From positions 248,001 through 312,000 of the forward strand of contig NZ_QCZJ01000003.1 in the NCBI RefSeq assembly GCF_003075435.1: a DNA stretch of 64,000 nt. The letters run 5' to 3'. This DNA is from Terrimonas sp. GTDB taxonomy: Bacteria; Bacteroidota; Bacteroidia; Chitinophagales; Chitinophagaceae. Each line of letters opens with the position of its first letter. The stretch's first letter is position 1. Shown here piece by piece: positions 1-8,769 of this stretch. The notes beneath the pieces are model-generated. The model had not been told where the DNA came from. It ran no database searches and was given only the letters and a program-made list of their open reading frames with translations. The translations under genes were made by a program, and so were the position numbers.

Positions 1-1199
1 CAAACTACCAGTGTATCGTCAAGCAGTCCACGCTGTTTGAGGTCAAGCAATAAAGCAGTGGTCGCCCTGTCAACACTTCTGCATTTGTTGATAAAGCCAA
101 TCTCTAAAGCTACATCAGCGCCGGTTCCGTGAGAATCCCAACCCCAGTCGAACAACTGCACATATCGCACCCCTTTTTCAATAAGCTTGCGTGCAAGCAA
201 TGCATTATTGGCAAAACTTTCCTTACCAGGTTGTGTGCCATACATCTCGTGAATATAATCCGGCTCATCCCTGATGTCCATCGCTTCGGGAACAGACATC
301 TGCATTTTATAAGCCATTTCGTATTGAGAAATACGGGAGAGAATTTCAGGGTCTTTAAATTCTTCGTAGGCTTTTTGATTGACTTTATTAATGGCATCAA
401 TAGAAGCTTTCCGAAGATTCTTGTCTATACCTTCAGGGTTATTAATGAACAATACGGGATCTCCTTCAGAACGGCATTGTACACCCTGGTATACCGAAGG
501 TAGGAAGCCGCTTCCCCAGACACTCTTGCCGGCATCAGGATTTTTCCCTCCGGAAGTTAATACCACAAATGCCGGAAGATTACTGTTCTCTGTACCTAAT
601 CCATAGCTTGCCCATGCGCCGATACTTGGTCTGCCTAATCTTGCGGAACCGGTGTGCATCAGCAATTGTGCAGGAGCATGATTGAACTGATCTGTTTGCA
701 CAGCTTTTAAAAAACTTATTTCATCAGCAACAGTTATTAAATGCGGAAGATGATCTGATATCCATGCGCCGCTCTGTCCGCGTTGTTCAAAATGCGCATA
801 GGGACCCAGCATTTTGGGAACGCCTCTTATAAAGGCAAAACGTTTGCCTTCTAATAAAGATTGAGGGCAATCCTGCCCGTCTAATTTTTGAAGATCGGGT
901 TTGTAATCGAACAATTCCAGTTGTGAAGGTGCACCTGCCATGTGCAGGTAAATTACTGCTTTAGCCTTACCTGGAAACAAGGGCGGCTTTACTGCAAGCG
1001 GGTTGGCGCTGTCAAATGCATTTGCTGCTATTTTATCTTTCGATCCAAACATATCACAGCCTGCAAGCATGGAGCCAAATGCCATGGCACCCAAACCTGT
1101 CATGGTATCCCGCAAAAAATGCCTTCGTGTAACGTGTTTCAGTATTTCATGATTCGCCTCCGAAAACAGTCGCTGATCATGTAATTCTTTTTGTGTCAT
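1..1199 (-). CDS. DUF1501 family protein, Tat-type signal, 3' end outside window
   Basis: Translated from the ATG at 1197-1199, the frame stays open to the window edge, giving about 399 residues without the C-terminus. The N-terminus carries a twin-arginine motif (TRRHFLRD) followed by a hydrophobic stretch ending in LAGC, so export through Tat, possibly as a lipoprotein, is likely. Later motifs (HMAGAPSQLELFDYKP near residue 90; VQLFDWGWDSHG near the end) are typical of DUF1501, a family distantly related to sulfatases/alkaline phosphatases with no settled reaction. DUF1501 genes usually sit beside DUF1549/DUF1553 genes in Bacteroidota and Planctomycetes. Here that partner is upstream at 1801-4569, with an inserted cassette between the two. 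Confidence 0.85.
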   Translation of the reverse strand, partial: MTQKELHDQRLFSEANHEILKHVTRRHFLRDTMTGLGAMAFGSMLAGCDMFGSKDKIAANAFDSANPLAVKPPLFPGKAKAVIYLHMAGAPSQLELFDYKPDLQKLDGQDCPQSLLEGKRFAFIRGVPKMLGPYAHFEQRGQSGAWISDHLPHLITVADEISFLKAVQTDQFNHAPAQLLMHTGSARLGRPSIGAWASYGLGTENSNLPAFVVLTSGGKNPDAGKSVWGSGFLPSVYQGVQCRSEGDPVLFINNPEGIDKNLRKASIDAINKVNQKAYEEFKDPEILSRISQYEMAYKMQMSVPEAMDIRDEPDYIHEMYGTQPGKESFANNALLARKLIEKGVRYVQLFDWGWDSHGTGADVALEIGFINKCRSVDRATTALLLDLKQRGLLDDTLVV

Positions 1200-1211
1200 A
1201 ATTTACTTTTT

Positions 1212-1228
1212 ACCACATAGGAGCATAG
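1212..1228. repeat. Left 17-bp inverted repeat of GxxExxY cassette
   Basis: ACCACATAGGAGCATAG; exact reverse complement of 1773-1789. A second imperfect arm (CCTATGTAGT, 1281-1290) could also fold back on it as a local hairpin. Confidence 0.8.
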
Positions 1229-1302
1229 ATATGATAGGGAAGCATAGAATCTGTGTGTATCTATGTTACTGTCTTGTCTTCCTATGTAGTGAATTCTTAC
1301 TA

Positions 1303-1737
1303 TTACCTTACAGGTAACTCACCATATAAATTGTTCACCAGTGTTCTTTGTCCCTCTTTAAAAATATTTGTACAATTAAAGTTGATCAGTATTCCTTTAG
1401 GTTTTTGCAACAGTTTCATATAGGTCAGTAATTGTGCTTGATGTACCGGCAGTATAATTTCAACTGATTTTATCTCAACTATAATAACATCCTCGATCAA
1501 CACATCCGGTTTTAATCCTGATTCAATATCCAACCCTTTATAGGTTAGCGGTAACCACACCTGGCTTTTAAATTCGAAATTTCTTATAAAGAGCTCTTTT
1601 AGAAAACATTTTTCATATACACTTTCCAATAACCCCGGACCCAAGTTCCGGTGCACTTCTATCGCACATCCGATTATTCCATAAGTTAATTTATCAATAT
1701 ACTCCTGTGTATATTTCATGGTGCAATTCATTTTCAA
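1303..1737 (-). CDS. GxxExxY protein (PD-(D/E)XK nuclease-like fold)
   Basis: 144 residues, the usual length of the GxxExxY family. The family signature is visible as GPGLLESVYE near residue 33, after GIIGCAIEVHRNLG. Further on are the family's conserved LKPDVLIED and VIIVEIKSVE segments, which match the D...ExK arrangement of the PD-(D/E)XK nuclease superfamily. The biological role of these proteins is not established. The start could be the first ATG or the one seven codons later (MKYTQEY), which looks more typical. The gene is framed by the inverted repeats at 1212-1228 and 1773-1789 and interrupts an otherwise functional gene pair. Confidence 0.9.
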   Translation of the reverse strand: MKMNCTMKYTQEYIDKLTYGIIGCAIEVHRNLGPGLLESVYEKCFLKELFIRNFEFKSQVWLPLTYKGLDIESGLKPDVLIEDVIIVEIKSVEIILPVHQAQLLTYMKLLQKPKGILINFNCTNIFKEGQRTLVNNLYGELPVR

Positions 1738-1772
1738 TGGTCAGTCAAAAATCTATGTTTACATCTATGTAC

Positions 1773-1789
1773 CTATGCTCCTATGTGGT
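1773..1789. repeat. Right 17-bp inverted repeat of GxxExxY cassette
   Basis: CTATGCTCCTATGTGGT; exact reverse complement of 1212-1228, preceded by further CTATG units at 1752-1770. Confidence 0.8.
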
Positions 1790-1800
1790 TAAAATTGCTA

Positions 1801-4569
1801 TTAATTCTTCGTTATAAACTCATCCAAATTCATCATTGCGTTTGCCACTACAATCATTGCTGCTTTTGATGCATCTGTTTTACCTGTTCCTTCATTGATC
1901 ATCTCACAAGCTTTATCCTTGTCTTTTTCAAATTCACTCAAAGCAGTAGTATACAATTCCATCAATGCATCCAGTTTTTCTTTTGAAATCGGATGATACA
2001 TCGCAATCTCATATCCCCTGCTTATTTGCTCCGGTATTGTTTTTCCTCCTTCCTTTTCCATACGCTTTGCAAAATGGCGCGCCATTTCAATAAAGGCATT
2101 ATCATTTAAAGTAGCTAATGCCTGCAAAGGTGTATTGGTACGGATCCTTCTTGCCAAACATACTTCCCTCGCCACGCCGTCAAAACTCAACATTGTAGGA
2201 TACGGAGACGTTCTTTTCCAGTACGTATATATCGCCCTGCGGTATTGATCTTCTCCTTCACTTTTGATCCATTTAGCACCATCATATGGAGATAACCATA
2301 TCCTGTCCGGCTGATAGGGCATTACACTCTTACCAAACATTTTATGGCTTAACAGTCCGCTTACAGCCAAAGCCTGGTCGCGTATTTGTTCTGCAGATAA
2401 TCTTACTCTCGGACCTCTCGCATAATATTTATTGAACTGATCTTTGTGCAACATTTCAGGAGTAGCAATGGAGCTCTGCTGATAGGTGGCTGACATTACT
2501 ATTCTTTTGATCAGCTTTTTTACACTCCATTTATCTTCATTCATGAATTGCCAGCTCAACCAGTCAAGCAATTGCTGGTGCGTGGGCGCAATACCCTGTG
2601 TGCCCATATCTTCCAGTGTTTCAATAATACCCTGTCCCATCAATTGTTCCCACATCCTGTTTACCATAGTGCGTGCTGTGAGCGGATTATCTTTGCTGGT
2701 AAGCCACATGGCCAGGCCAAGCCTGTTTTGCGGAGCGCCTTCAGGCAAAGGATTTAATGAATGCGGAACGCCGGGTTTTTCTTCCTGCCCTTTGGAGAGC
2801 CAGTTGCCCCTTTCAAATACATGTGTCGGGCGGAACATATTATCCGGGTTTTCCATCATTACCGGTGTTTGTACTTTGGGTGATGTTACAAGCAGATGAT
2901 TGTACCACGCAAATGCGCTGTCGTAGCCAACGGCTCCCTTGCCCGGAAAATCAGATGAAAAAACAAACCAGTCGAATACAGCGAGGTTATTCAGCGAATC
3001 TTTTTTTGGCACATCAGGATTTGAATAGGTAAAGTACAGATCGTGTCTGCCCTGCTGCTCAGCACTGAAATTAATGCTGTGAACATTCCAACCATTGGTT
3101 TGACCCATAATAGTGGAAGCGATAACAGGGCCGTTTACGCTATCAAGATGAATATTCCATTTGCCATTTTTTACGCGGGAATAATAGCGGTATGTCATTA
3201 TTGATTTTGCATCAATGTCTACATCAGGCAAACGGCAGGAACCATCTTTTCGCAAAGCAAGATATACCTCAGACAATTCACTGTTTACAAATTGATCAGC
3301 ATGGTAAGAATATACTGCCGGCTGCCATGTTCTGAGCAGCGTATTTATCTCGTGGGTCTGTGCTTTTGTTGCATTTGCTGCAAGCCATTGCTGCAATGCT
3401 TCGTATTTTTTTTGGTCGGTTGAATCAAACTCTCTCAGCACAGGATATTCACCCGGCATATCTTCATCCCTGGTGTTATTAAAAAATGCCATGAATTTAT
3501 AATAGTCTTCGTGCCGGAAAGGATCGTAAGGATGGCTATGGCACTGCACACAGGCAAATGTTGTACCCAGCAGTGTTTCCCATGTTGTATTTACGCGATC
3601 AATAATCGCAGCGGTTCTGAACTCTTCATTGTCTGTTCCTCCTTCGTCATTGTTCATTGAGTTACGGTTGAATGCGGTTGCGATTATTTCTTTGTCTGTT
3701 GCATTTGGTAGCAGGTCGCCGGCAATTTGCTCCGTTAGAAAACGGTCATAAGGTTTGTCTTCATTAAATGCACTGATCAGCCAATCCCTGTAGCGCCATA
3801 TAGAACGGTAACCATCTTTTTCATAACCTTTACTATCCGCATAACGTGAAATATCTAACCACATGGCCGTCCACCTTTCTCCATATTGAGGAGAGGCTAA
3901 AAGTGTATCTACCAGTTTTTCGTATGCATTGGTATCGTTGTCTTTTAAAAATTTTTCTGATAATTCCTTTGACGCAGGAATCCCGGTAATATCAAGACTT
4001 ACCCTTCTCAGTAAAGTTGCTTTATCAGCTATGGGTGATGGCTGAAGATCTTCTTCTTTAAGTTTATTGAAGATAAAGTTGTCAATGTCATTTTTTACCC
4101 AATCATTTTTTGAAAAAAAGAGTCCCCGGAAACCGGATGTTGTGCCAGGTACTTCCACAGGCTTTACAGGCACGTAAGCCCAATGCTCTCCCCATTGCGC
4201 GCCTTCCTTTATCCACTGCTTCATCATCTCTATTTCTTTTTCGGATAAAGGGTCATGCCTATATGGCATTCTTTCTTCCGGGTCTTTTGAAGTAAGCCTT
4301 TTTATCAATTCACTTTTTTCAGGATGACCGGGAATGATGGCAGGTTCTCCGCTCTCTGTTTTACCCAACGCTTCTTCCCGGAACAAGACGCTGAAGCCGC
4401 CTTCTTTTTTAACGCCGCCGTGGCAGGAGATACATTTTTTATTGAGCAGCGGCTTCACTTCTGTGCTGAAATCAACACGCTTATGGCCAATAAGGCTGGT
4501 AGTGCCGATGAGCGCGGCAACCAATACTACAATAATCAATAGTAATTTCTTCCTGGAATACAGATTCAT
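1801..4569 (-). CDS. PSCyt1-DUF1549-DUF1553 protein (cytochrome c-like)
   Basis: 922 residues. An N-terminal membrane anchor (about residues 8-27) is followed by a planctomycete-type cytochrome c domain with the haem motif CISCH at residues 46-50. DUF1549 follows (about 155-360, including CVQCHSHPYDPF), then a beta-rich insert around 440-545 that resembles a carbohydrate-binding module, and DUF1553 from about 610 to 870 (ARTMVNRMWEQLMGQGI, TNTPLQALATLND). The family is found near glycan-degradation genes and DUF1501 partners; its reaction is unknown, and an envelope redox role is inferred from the CXXCH motif. Its downstream neighbour should be the DUF1501 gene but is separated by the GxxExxY cassette. 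Confidence 0.88.
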   Translation of the reverse strand: MNLYSRKKLLLIIVVLVAALIGTTSLIGHKRVDFSTEVKPLLNKKCISCHGGVKKEGGFSVLFREEALGKTESGEPAIIPGHPEKSELIKRLTSKDPEERMPYRHDPLSEKEIEMMKQWIKEGAQWGEHWAYVPVKPVEVPGTTSGFRGLFFSKNDWVKNDIDNFIFNKLKEEDLQPSPIADKATLLRRVSLDITGIPASKELSEKFLKDNDTNAYEKLVDTLLASPQYGERWTAMWLDISRYADSKGYEKDGYRSIWRYRDWLISAFNEDKPYDRFLTEQIAGDLLPNATDKEIIATAFNRNSMNNDEGGTDNEEFRTAAIIDRVNTTWETLLGTTFACVQCHSHPYDPFRHEDYYKFMAFFNNTRDEDMPGEYPVLREFDSTDQKKYEALQQWLAANATKAQTHEINTLLRTWQPAVYSYHADQFVNSELSEVYLALRKDGSCRLPDVDIDAKSIMTYRYYSRVKNGKWNIHLDSVNGPVIASTIMGQTNGWNVHSINFSAEQQGRHDLYFTYSNPDVPKKDSLNNLAVFDWFVFSSDFPGKGAVGYDSAFAWYNHLLVTSPKVQTPVMMENPDNMFRPTHVFERGNWLSKGQEEKPGVPHSLNPLPEGAPQNRLGLAMWLTSKDNPLTARTMVNRMWEQLMGQGIIETLEDMGTQGIAPTHQQLLDWLSWQFMNEDKWSVKKLIKRIVMSATYQQSSIATPEMLHKDQFNKYYARGPRVRLSAEQIRDQALAVSGLLSHKMFGKSVMPYQPDRIWLSPYDGAKWIKSEGEDQYRRAIYTYWKRTSPYPTMLSFDGVAREVCLARRIRTNTPLQALATLNDNAFIEMARHFAKRMEKEGGKTIPEQISRGYEIAMYHPISKEKLDALMELYTTALSEFEKDKDKACEMINEGTGKTDASKAAMIVVANAMMNLDEFITKN

Positions 4570-4732
4570 GGCAATATCACTGTATAGTTACAAAATCAAT
4601 CGTATTATGGCCTACGGCTTATGGTATAAATAAGCCTTCACAATTTACTGTTTTATCAGTTCCATTCCTGTTCTTAAATGGGATATTACCTGATTTTTTG
4701 CTTTTAATAACTACACAAACGATTTCGCGGGA

Positions 4733-5953
4733 TTAGGATGATGTTTTTCTTTTCTTTAAATCAGGAAGAAAAACAGTTATTATTCCCAATAATGGGAGGT
4801 AAGCACATAATTTAAATACATATTCCATGCTGGTATGATCTGCCAGCACACCCAGTAATGCAGATCCCAAACCTCCCATACCAAAAGCAAACCCGAAGAA
4901 CAGCCCAGATACCATTCCAATTTTACCGGGCAATAATTCCTGCGCGTATACCAGTATGGCAGAAAAAGCAGAAGCGATGATAACGCCAATAATAGCTGCC
5001 AGCACACCTGTCCAGAAAAGATTAACATATGGCAATAGCAATGTAAAAGGCGCTGCGCCCAGTATAGATACCCATATGATTATTTTTCTGCCAAACCTGT
5101 CGCCTAAGGAGCCGCCTAACAATGTGCCGGCTGCAACAGCGCCTAAAAAAATAAACAGGTATAACTGGGATTGCTGAATGCTCACATGAAACTTATCAAT
5201 AAGATAAAAGGTAAAATAGCTGCTGAGGCTTGCCATGTAGAAATACTTGGAAAAAATGAGTATGAGCAGAATGACAATAGAGCTGATAATTTTTGTGTTG
5301 GATAATGCAGGAGCATGTTCGGCAGTAACCGTTTTTTTTGACATGTGCATATGTAAATGCGCTTTGTACCATGTGCCTACTTTTGATAAAATAAAAACAC
5401 CGAGCAAGGCTGATAAGGTAAACCACATGATATGACTTTGCCCGAATGGCATTACAATAGCTGCCACCAGCAAAGGACCGATCGCGCTTCCGCCATTACC
5501 GCCTAATTGGAAAATGGATTGCGCCAATCCGCGTTTTCCGCCTGATGCGTAATAGGCTACTTTAGATGCTTCAGGGTGAAAGATAGAAGAACCGATGCCA
5601 ATTAAACCTGCTGCTATCAATAATACACCAAAACCATGTGCGTAGGCAAGCAGTATTATACCAATCAATGAAAACACCATGCCTGCAACAAAAGAGTAGG
5701 GGCGTGGATTTTTATCAGTGTAATTGCCCACAAAAGGCTGAAGTATGGATGCCGTTACCTGGAATACAAAAGTGATTAGTCCAACCTGTGCAAAACTCAA
5801 CTGGTAATTTTGCTTGAGCAGGGGATATACGGATTGAATGACAGATTGCATCATGTCGTTCAGGAAATGAGAAGTGCTTATCGCAAATAAAATGGTATAA
5901 AATGTTTTTTGAACCAGCGTATTTTGAGCGGGTATTGCTAATGTTTTTTCCAT
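4733..5953 (-). CDS. MFS exporter of the fosmidomycin-resistance (Fsr) type
   Basis: 406 residues with about 12 hydrophobic segments. The N-terminal part (SHFLNDMMQSVIQSVYPLLK) and the segment SSIFHPEASKVAYYASGGKR are characteristic of the Fsr-like branch of the major facilitator superfamily, proton-driven exporters of the inner membrane. A cytoplasmic His-rich loop (AHLHMHMSKK) lies near the middle. It starts 24 bp downstream of a GntR-type regulator on the same strand, so the regulator probably controls it. The substrate cannot be read from sequence; fosmidomycin is only the namesake. Confidence 0.85.
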   Translation of the reverse strand: MEKTLAIPAQNTLVQKTFYTILFAISTSHFLNDMMQSVIQSVYPLLKQNYQLSFAQVGLITFVFQVTASILQPFVGNYTDKNPRPYSFVAGMVFSLIGIILLAYAHGFGVLLIAAGLIGIGSSIFHPEASKVAYYASGGKRGLAQSIFQLGGNGGSAIGPLLVAAIVMPFGQSHIMWFTLSALLGVFILSKVGTWYKAHLHMHMSKKTVTAEHAPALSNTKIISSIVILLILIFSKYFYMASLSSYFTFYLIDKFHVSIQQSQLYLFIFLGAVAAGTLLGGSLGDRFGRKIIIWVSILGAAPFTLLLPYVNLFWTGVLAAIIGVIIASAFSAILVYAQELLPGKIGMVSGLFFGFAFGMGGLGSALLGVLADHTSMEYVFKLCAYLPLLGIITVFLPDLKKRKTSS

Positions 5954-5977
5954 TGTGATCCTGTATTATCTGTCGGT

Positions 5978-6652
5978 TTAGTATTCAATTATTCTGGCAG
6001 AGGCATTCCATGCTTTTTTTGCTTCCTGCTGAATTATGCATTCCAGTAATTGTTCATGCAGGCGTTGTGTATCTTTAAAAATTTTGGTATCGGTATATAA
6101 TTCGATAAACCATTTTTTTAAATGCGCGGACAACGACTGGTACAGTTCAGCCAAAATTTCATTTTTGGCAGCAGCAGCTATGGAAAGATGAAACGCGATA
6201 TCTGCTTCCACGCAAGCTGCCAGGTCATTATTGTCAGCGGCAATGGATCGTTCGGTAAGATATTGCTTCATCTTTTTAATATCTGTTTTGGTTCTTTTGA
6301 TGGCAGCTTTTTCTGCTATCTTCATTTCTATCAGTTTGCGCACTTCATCAAGCGCTTCATTATCTACCCGCTGCAGACGCTGTGAGAATGGTTCTTTAAG
6401 ACTTTGCTTTTCTTCCACAAACATGCCTATGCCGTGCTGCACTCTTATCAATCCTGAGTTCACTAAAATTTTAACGGCTTCCCGCAAGGTAGACCGCCCG
6501 ACACCATATACTTTGGTAAGCTCCGCTTCTGTGGGCAACTGGTCGTTGGGCCTGAGCTTATGCGCAAGAATTTCCTGCTTTATGCTGTTAGCAACCTCAT
6601 CTGCCAGGCTGATCTTTACTATTTTTTTTGTATTCATCATGTCATCAGACAA
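5978..6652 (-). CDS. GntR/FadR-family transcriptional regulator
   Basis: 224 residues. Residues about 10-78 form a GntR winged helix-turn-helix (LPTEAELTKVYGVGRSTLREAVKILVNSGLI). Residues about 95-215 form an all-helical FCD ligand-binding domain (EADIAFHLSIAAAAKN, RLHEQLLECI). FadR-type proteins typically bind sugar acids, carboxylates or fatty acyl compounds. It is first in a minus-strand run with the MFS exporter and possibly the DUF1553/DUF1501 genes, so autoregulation and control of the exporter are likely. The start could be M1, M4 or M5; all lie within five codons. Confidence 0.88.
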   Translation of the reverse strand: MSDDMMNTKKIVKISLADEVANSIKQEILAHKLRPNDQLPTEAELTKVYGVGRSTLREAVKILVNSGLIRVQHGIGMFVEEKQSLKEPFSQRLQRVDNEALDEVRKLIEMKIAEKAAIKRTKTDIKKMKQYLTERSIAADNNDLAACVEADIAFHLSIAAAAKNEILAELYQSLSAHLKKWFIELYTDTKIFKDTQRLHEQLLECIIQQEAKKAWNASARIIEY

Positions 6653-6835
6653 CTGTAAAAATAAGGGAAATTATGTAAGCTGTACAAATTGAAAAACTCT
6701 CTTGCGGATATATTCAATTTTTGTTTTTCCAGAATATATGAATAGGAAGTCCCCGATAGAATCGGATTGCGCAATATACTTCACAGGACACATTGCGAAT
6801 TAATTTTGCTTTAAAGCAAACAATGTCAAAATAAA

Positions 6836-6858
6836 ATAGCCCCGGACTGAGGGGCTAT
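6836..6858 (-). terminator. Rho-independent terminator of minus-strand small transcript
   Basis: ATAGCCCC (6836-6843) pairs perfectly with GGGGCTAT (6851-6858) over a 7-nt loop. On the minus strand the hairpin is followed by TTTATTTT, a good U-tract, so it terminates leftward transcription. It begins three bases after the stop of the 27-codon ORF. Confidence 0.7.
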
Positions 6859-6861
6859 CTA

Positions 6862-6945
6862 TTACATCTCCTCTTTAATCCATCTCCATAAAACAAGAAT
6901 ACTTAACATAGTATTCTTGTTGTCCATGAAGGTGTCAATTGACAT
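6862..6945 (-). CDS. Possible 27-residue small protein
   Basis: ATG at 6943-6945 and TAA at 6862-6864. It ends with the segment LVLWRWIKEEM, moderately hydrophobic with a charged end. The start is preceded on the minus strand by the AT-rich run AATTAAAACTAAAAGT, a typical Bacteroidota start context, and a strong terminator follows three bases after the stop. That arrangement is the main reason to list it. No family is recognised; it may be a small protein or a leader peptide, or the transcript may be non-coding. Confidence 0.35.
   Translation of the reverse strand: MSIDTFMDNKNTMLSILVLWRWIKEEM
6892..6921. repeat. Perfect 12-bp inverted repeat
   Basis: AACAAGAATACT (6892-6903) and AGTATTCTTGTT (6910-6921) are exact reverse complements over a 6-nt loop. 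The repeat lies within the 27-codon ORF, so it could be an RNA hairpin or a protein-binding site. Confidence 0.6.
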
Positions 6946-7216
6946 ACTTTTAGTTTTAATTTTTTAAAAATATGGTTGTGTAATTGGGGGTCGCCTCTAA
7001 GCGAAAGAGTTAGTCTCCGAAAAGGCTGAGTAATGAGGGAATCTTGAGGCTTCTGTGTAATGTTAGTAAGTCTAACCTTATCTAATAAAGTCAAGTTATA
7101 AATATTTCTTATTAAAGTAATGAAAAAGAAATTCACAGTTAACCTCAAAATATCAAAAAAAGATAATGTTATTTCCTTAATTTCATCTCTTACAATCACC
7201 GCTAACCTATACCTGC

Positions 7217-8758
7217 ATGTTAGTTAAAACTTTTGGAAGTGCCGTTTACGGAGTAGAAGCCCTCACTATTACAATTGAAGTAAATGTTACCAGCGGACAA
7301 AAATTTTTTATGGTCGGGTTGCCCGATAATGCTGTTAAAGAAAGTGAACAGCGTATTGAAAGCACATTGAAGAGTATCGGCGGTTATATGCCCCGTACAA
7401 AAGTAATCGTTAATCTTGCTCCTGCCGATATACGCAAAACCGGAACCGCTTTTGATCTGCCTATAGCCCTGGGTATTATGGGCGCCAGTGAACAATTGCC
7501 TCATGCGGAAAGACTATCTGACTATGTTATTATGGGTGAACTAAGCCTGGATGGAAATGTGCAACCTATAAAAGGCGCATTACCTATTGCCATTACAGCA
7601 CGCAAAGAAAAATTTAAAGGATTGATATTGCCCAAACAAAACTGCCGTGAAGCAGGAATGGTAAACAACCTCAATGTATATGGTGTGAGTCATATTGATG
7701 AGGTGATCAATTTTTTTAAGGATGAAGATTCACTGCAGCCTGTTCACATCAATACCAAAGAAGAATTTTACCAGTCGCAATATGAGTTTGAAATTGATTT
7801 CAGCGATGTAAAAGGGCAGGAGAATATTAAAAGGGCATTGGAAATAACCGCGGCCGGTGGACATAATGCTATACTGATAGGTCCGCCGGGTGCCGGTAAA
7901 ACAATGCTTGCAAAACGCTTGCCTTCCATTTTGCCGCCACTTACTTTGCAGGAGGCTTTGGAAACAACCAAGATACATAGTGTGGCAGGCAAGCTGCCGG
8001 CAGATACTACATTGATATCACGCAGACCATTTAGGAGCCCGCACCATACGGTTAGTGATGCTGCATTGGTAGGAGGAGGCGGTGTTCCTCAACCCGGTGA
8101 AATTTCATTAGCGCATAACGGAGTATTATTTTTAGATGAATTGCCGGAGTTTAAACGAACAGTGCTGGAAGTAATGCGCCAGCCGATGGAAGAAAGAAAA
8201 GTGACGATTTCAAGAGCTAAGATGGCAATTGATTTTCCGGCAAGTTTTATGTTGATCGCTTCAATGAATCCCTGCCCGTGCGGTTTCTATAATCATCCCG
8301 AAAAAGAATGCAGTTGCGCACCGGGAGCCGTGCAGAAATACCTGAATAAAGTTTCCGGGCCTTTGCTGGACAGGATTGATCTGCATGTTGAGGTAACGCC
8401 TGTTGCATTTTCTGCCCTTGCTACACAAAAGCCGGGAGAAGATTCTTCAGTTATCCGGGAAAGAGTAATTAAAGCGAGGGAGATACAGGCAACCAGGTAT
8501 ACCCATACACCCGGTATTTATTGCAACGCCCAGATCAATAGTAAAATGCTAAAAGAGATTTGCGGTATTGACAGTGCAGGGCAACAATTGCTGAAAGCCG
8601 CTATGGATAAGCTTAATCTTTCGGCAAGAGCTTACGACCGCATATTAAAAGTAGCCAGAACTATTGCCGACTTATCCGCCAGTGAAAATATAAAAACTGA
8701 ATTTCTGGCGGAAGCCATCCAATACCGCAGCCTCGACCGGGAAGGATGGGCGGGGTGA
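7217..8758 (+). CDS. comM: YifB/ComM-family Mg-chelatase-like AAA+ ATPase
   Basis: 513 residues, full length for the family. The N-terminal ChlI-like domain begins MLVKTFGSAVYGVEA and contains the typical FMVGLPDNAVKESEQR. The AAA+ core has Walker A GPPGAGKT at 222-229, a Walker B-type segment (NGVLFLDELPEF) near 300, and a cysteine-rich insert (NPCPCGFY...ECSCAPG) near 352-370. The C-terminus (LNLSARAYDRILKVARTIADL) is the Mg_chelatase_C domain. In other bacteria ComM is a hexameric helicase promoting branch migration during integration of transforming DNA. It stands alone here. Confidence 0.93.
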   Translation: MLVKTFGSAVYGVEALTITIEVNVTSGQKFFMVGLPDNAVKESEQRIESTLKSIGGYMPRTKVIVNLAPADIRKTGTAFDLPIALGIMGASEQLPHAERLSDYVIMGELSLDGNVQPIKGALPIAITARKEKFKGLILPKQNCREAGMVNNLNVYGVSHIDEVINFFKDEDSLQPVHINTKEEFYQSQYEFEIDFSDVKGQENIKRALEITAAGGHNAILIGPPGAGKTMLAKRLPSILPPLTLQEALETTKIHSVAGKLPADTTLISRRPFRSPHHTVSDAALVGGGGVPQPGEISLAHNGVLFLDELPEFKRTVLEVMRQPMEERKVTISRAKMAIDFPASFMLIASMNPCPCGFYNHPEKECSCAPGAVQKYLNKVSGPLLDRIDLHVEVTPVAFSALATQKPGEDSSVIRERVIKAREIQATRYTHTPGIYCNAQINSKMLKEICGIDSAGQQLLKAAMDKLNLSARAYDRILKVARTIADLSASENIKTEFLAEAIQYRSLDREGWAG

Positions 8759-8769
8759 GGAGGAGATAT

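Larger units (their letters stand above)
1212..1789. mobile_element. GxxExxY cassette bounded by terminal inverted repeats
   Basis: The 17-mer ACCACATAGGAGCATAG at 1212-1228 is repeated as its exact reverse complement at 1773-1789, enclosing 578 bp with a single gene (1303-1737). Further degenerate copies of the CTATG unit lie just inside each end (CCTATGTAGT at 1281-1290; ATCTATGTACC at 1763-1773). The ends fall about 12 bp before the DUF1501 start and 11 bp after the DUF1553 stop, so the cassette fills the gap between two genes that normally adjoin. I see no clear target-site duplication and no transposase, so mobility is inferred from the repeats and position only. Confidence 0.5.
6653..7216. 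other. 564-bp gap with small ORF, terminator and structured region
   Basis: Between the divergent GntR-regulator and comM genes. It contains a minus-strand 27-codon ORF (6862-6945), a minus-strand terminator-like hairpin (6836-6858), a perfect 12-bp inverted repeat (6892-6903/6910-6921), and a stretch (about 6985-7060) whose minus-strand RNA could pair GCCTC with GAGGC over a roughly 50-nt loop. A longer minus-strand reading frame (6903-7199) has no recognisable features and was not called. Confidence 0.4.

Noticed and set aside
6903-7199. 98-codon minus-strand reading frame
   Set aside because: No domain, signal or conserved-looking pattern; overlaps the smaller ORF and the hairpins in another frame. 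Better explained as chance.
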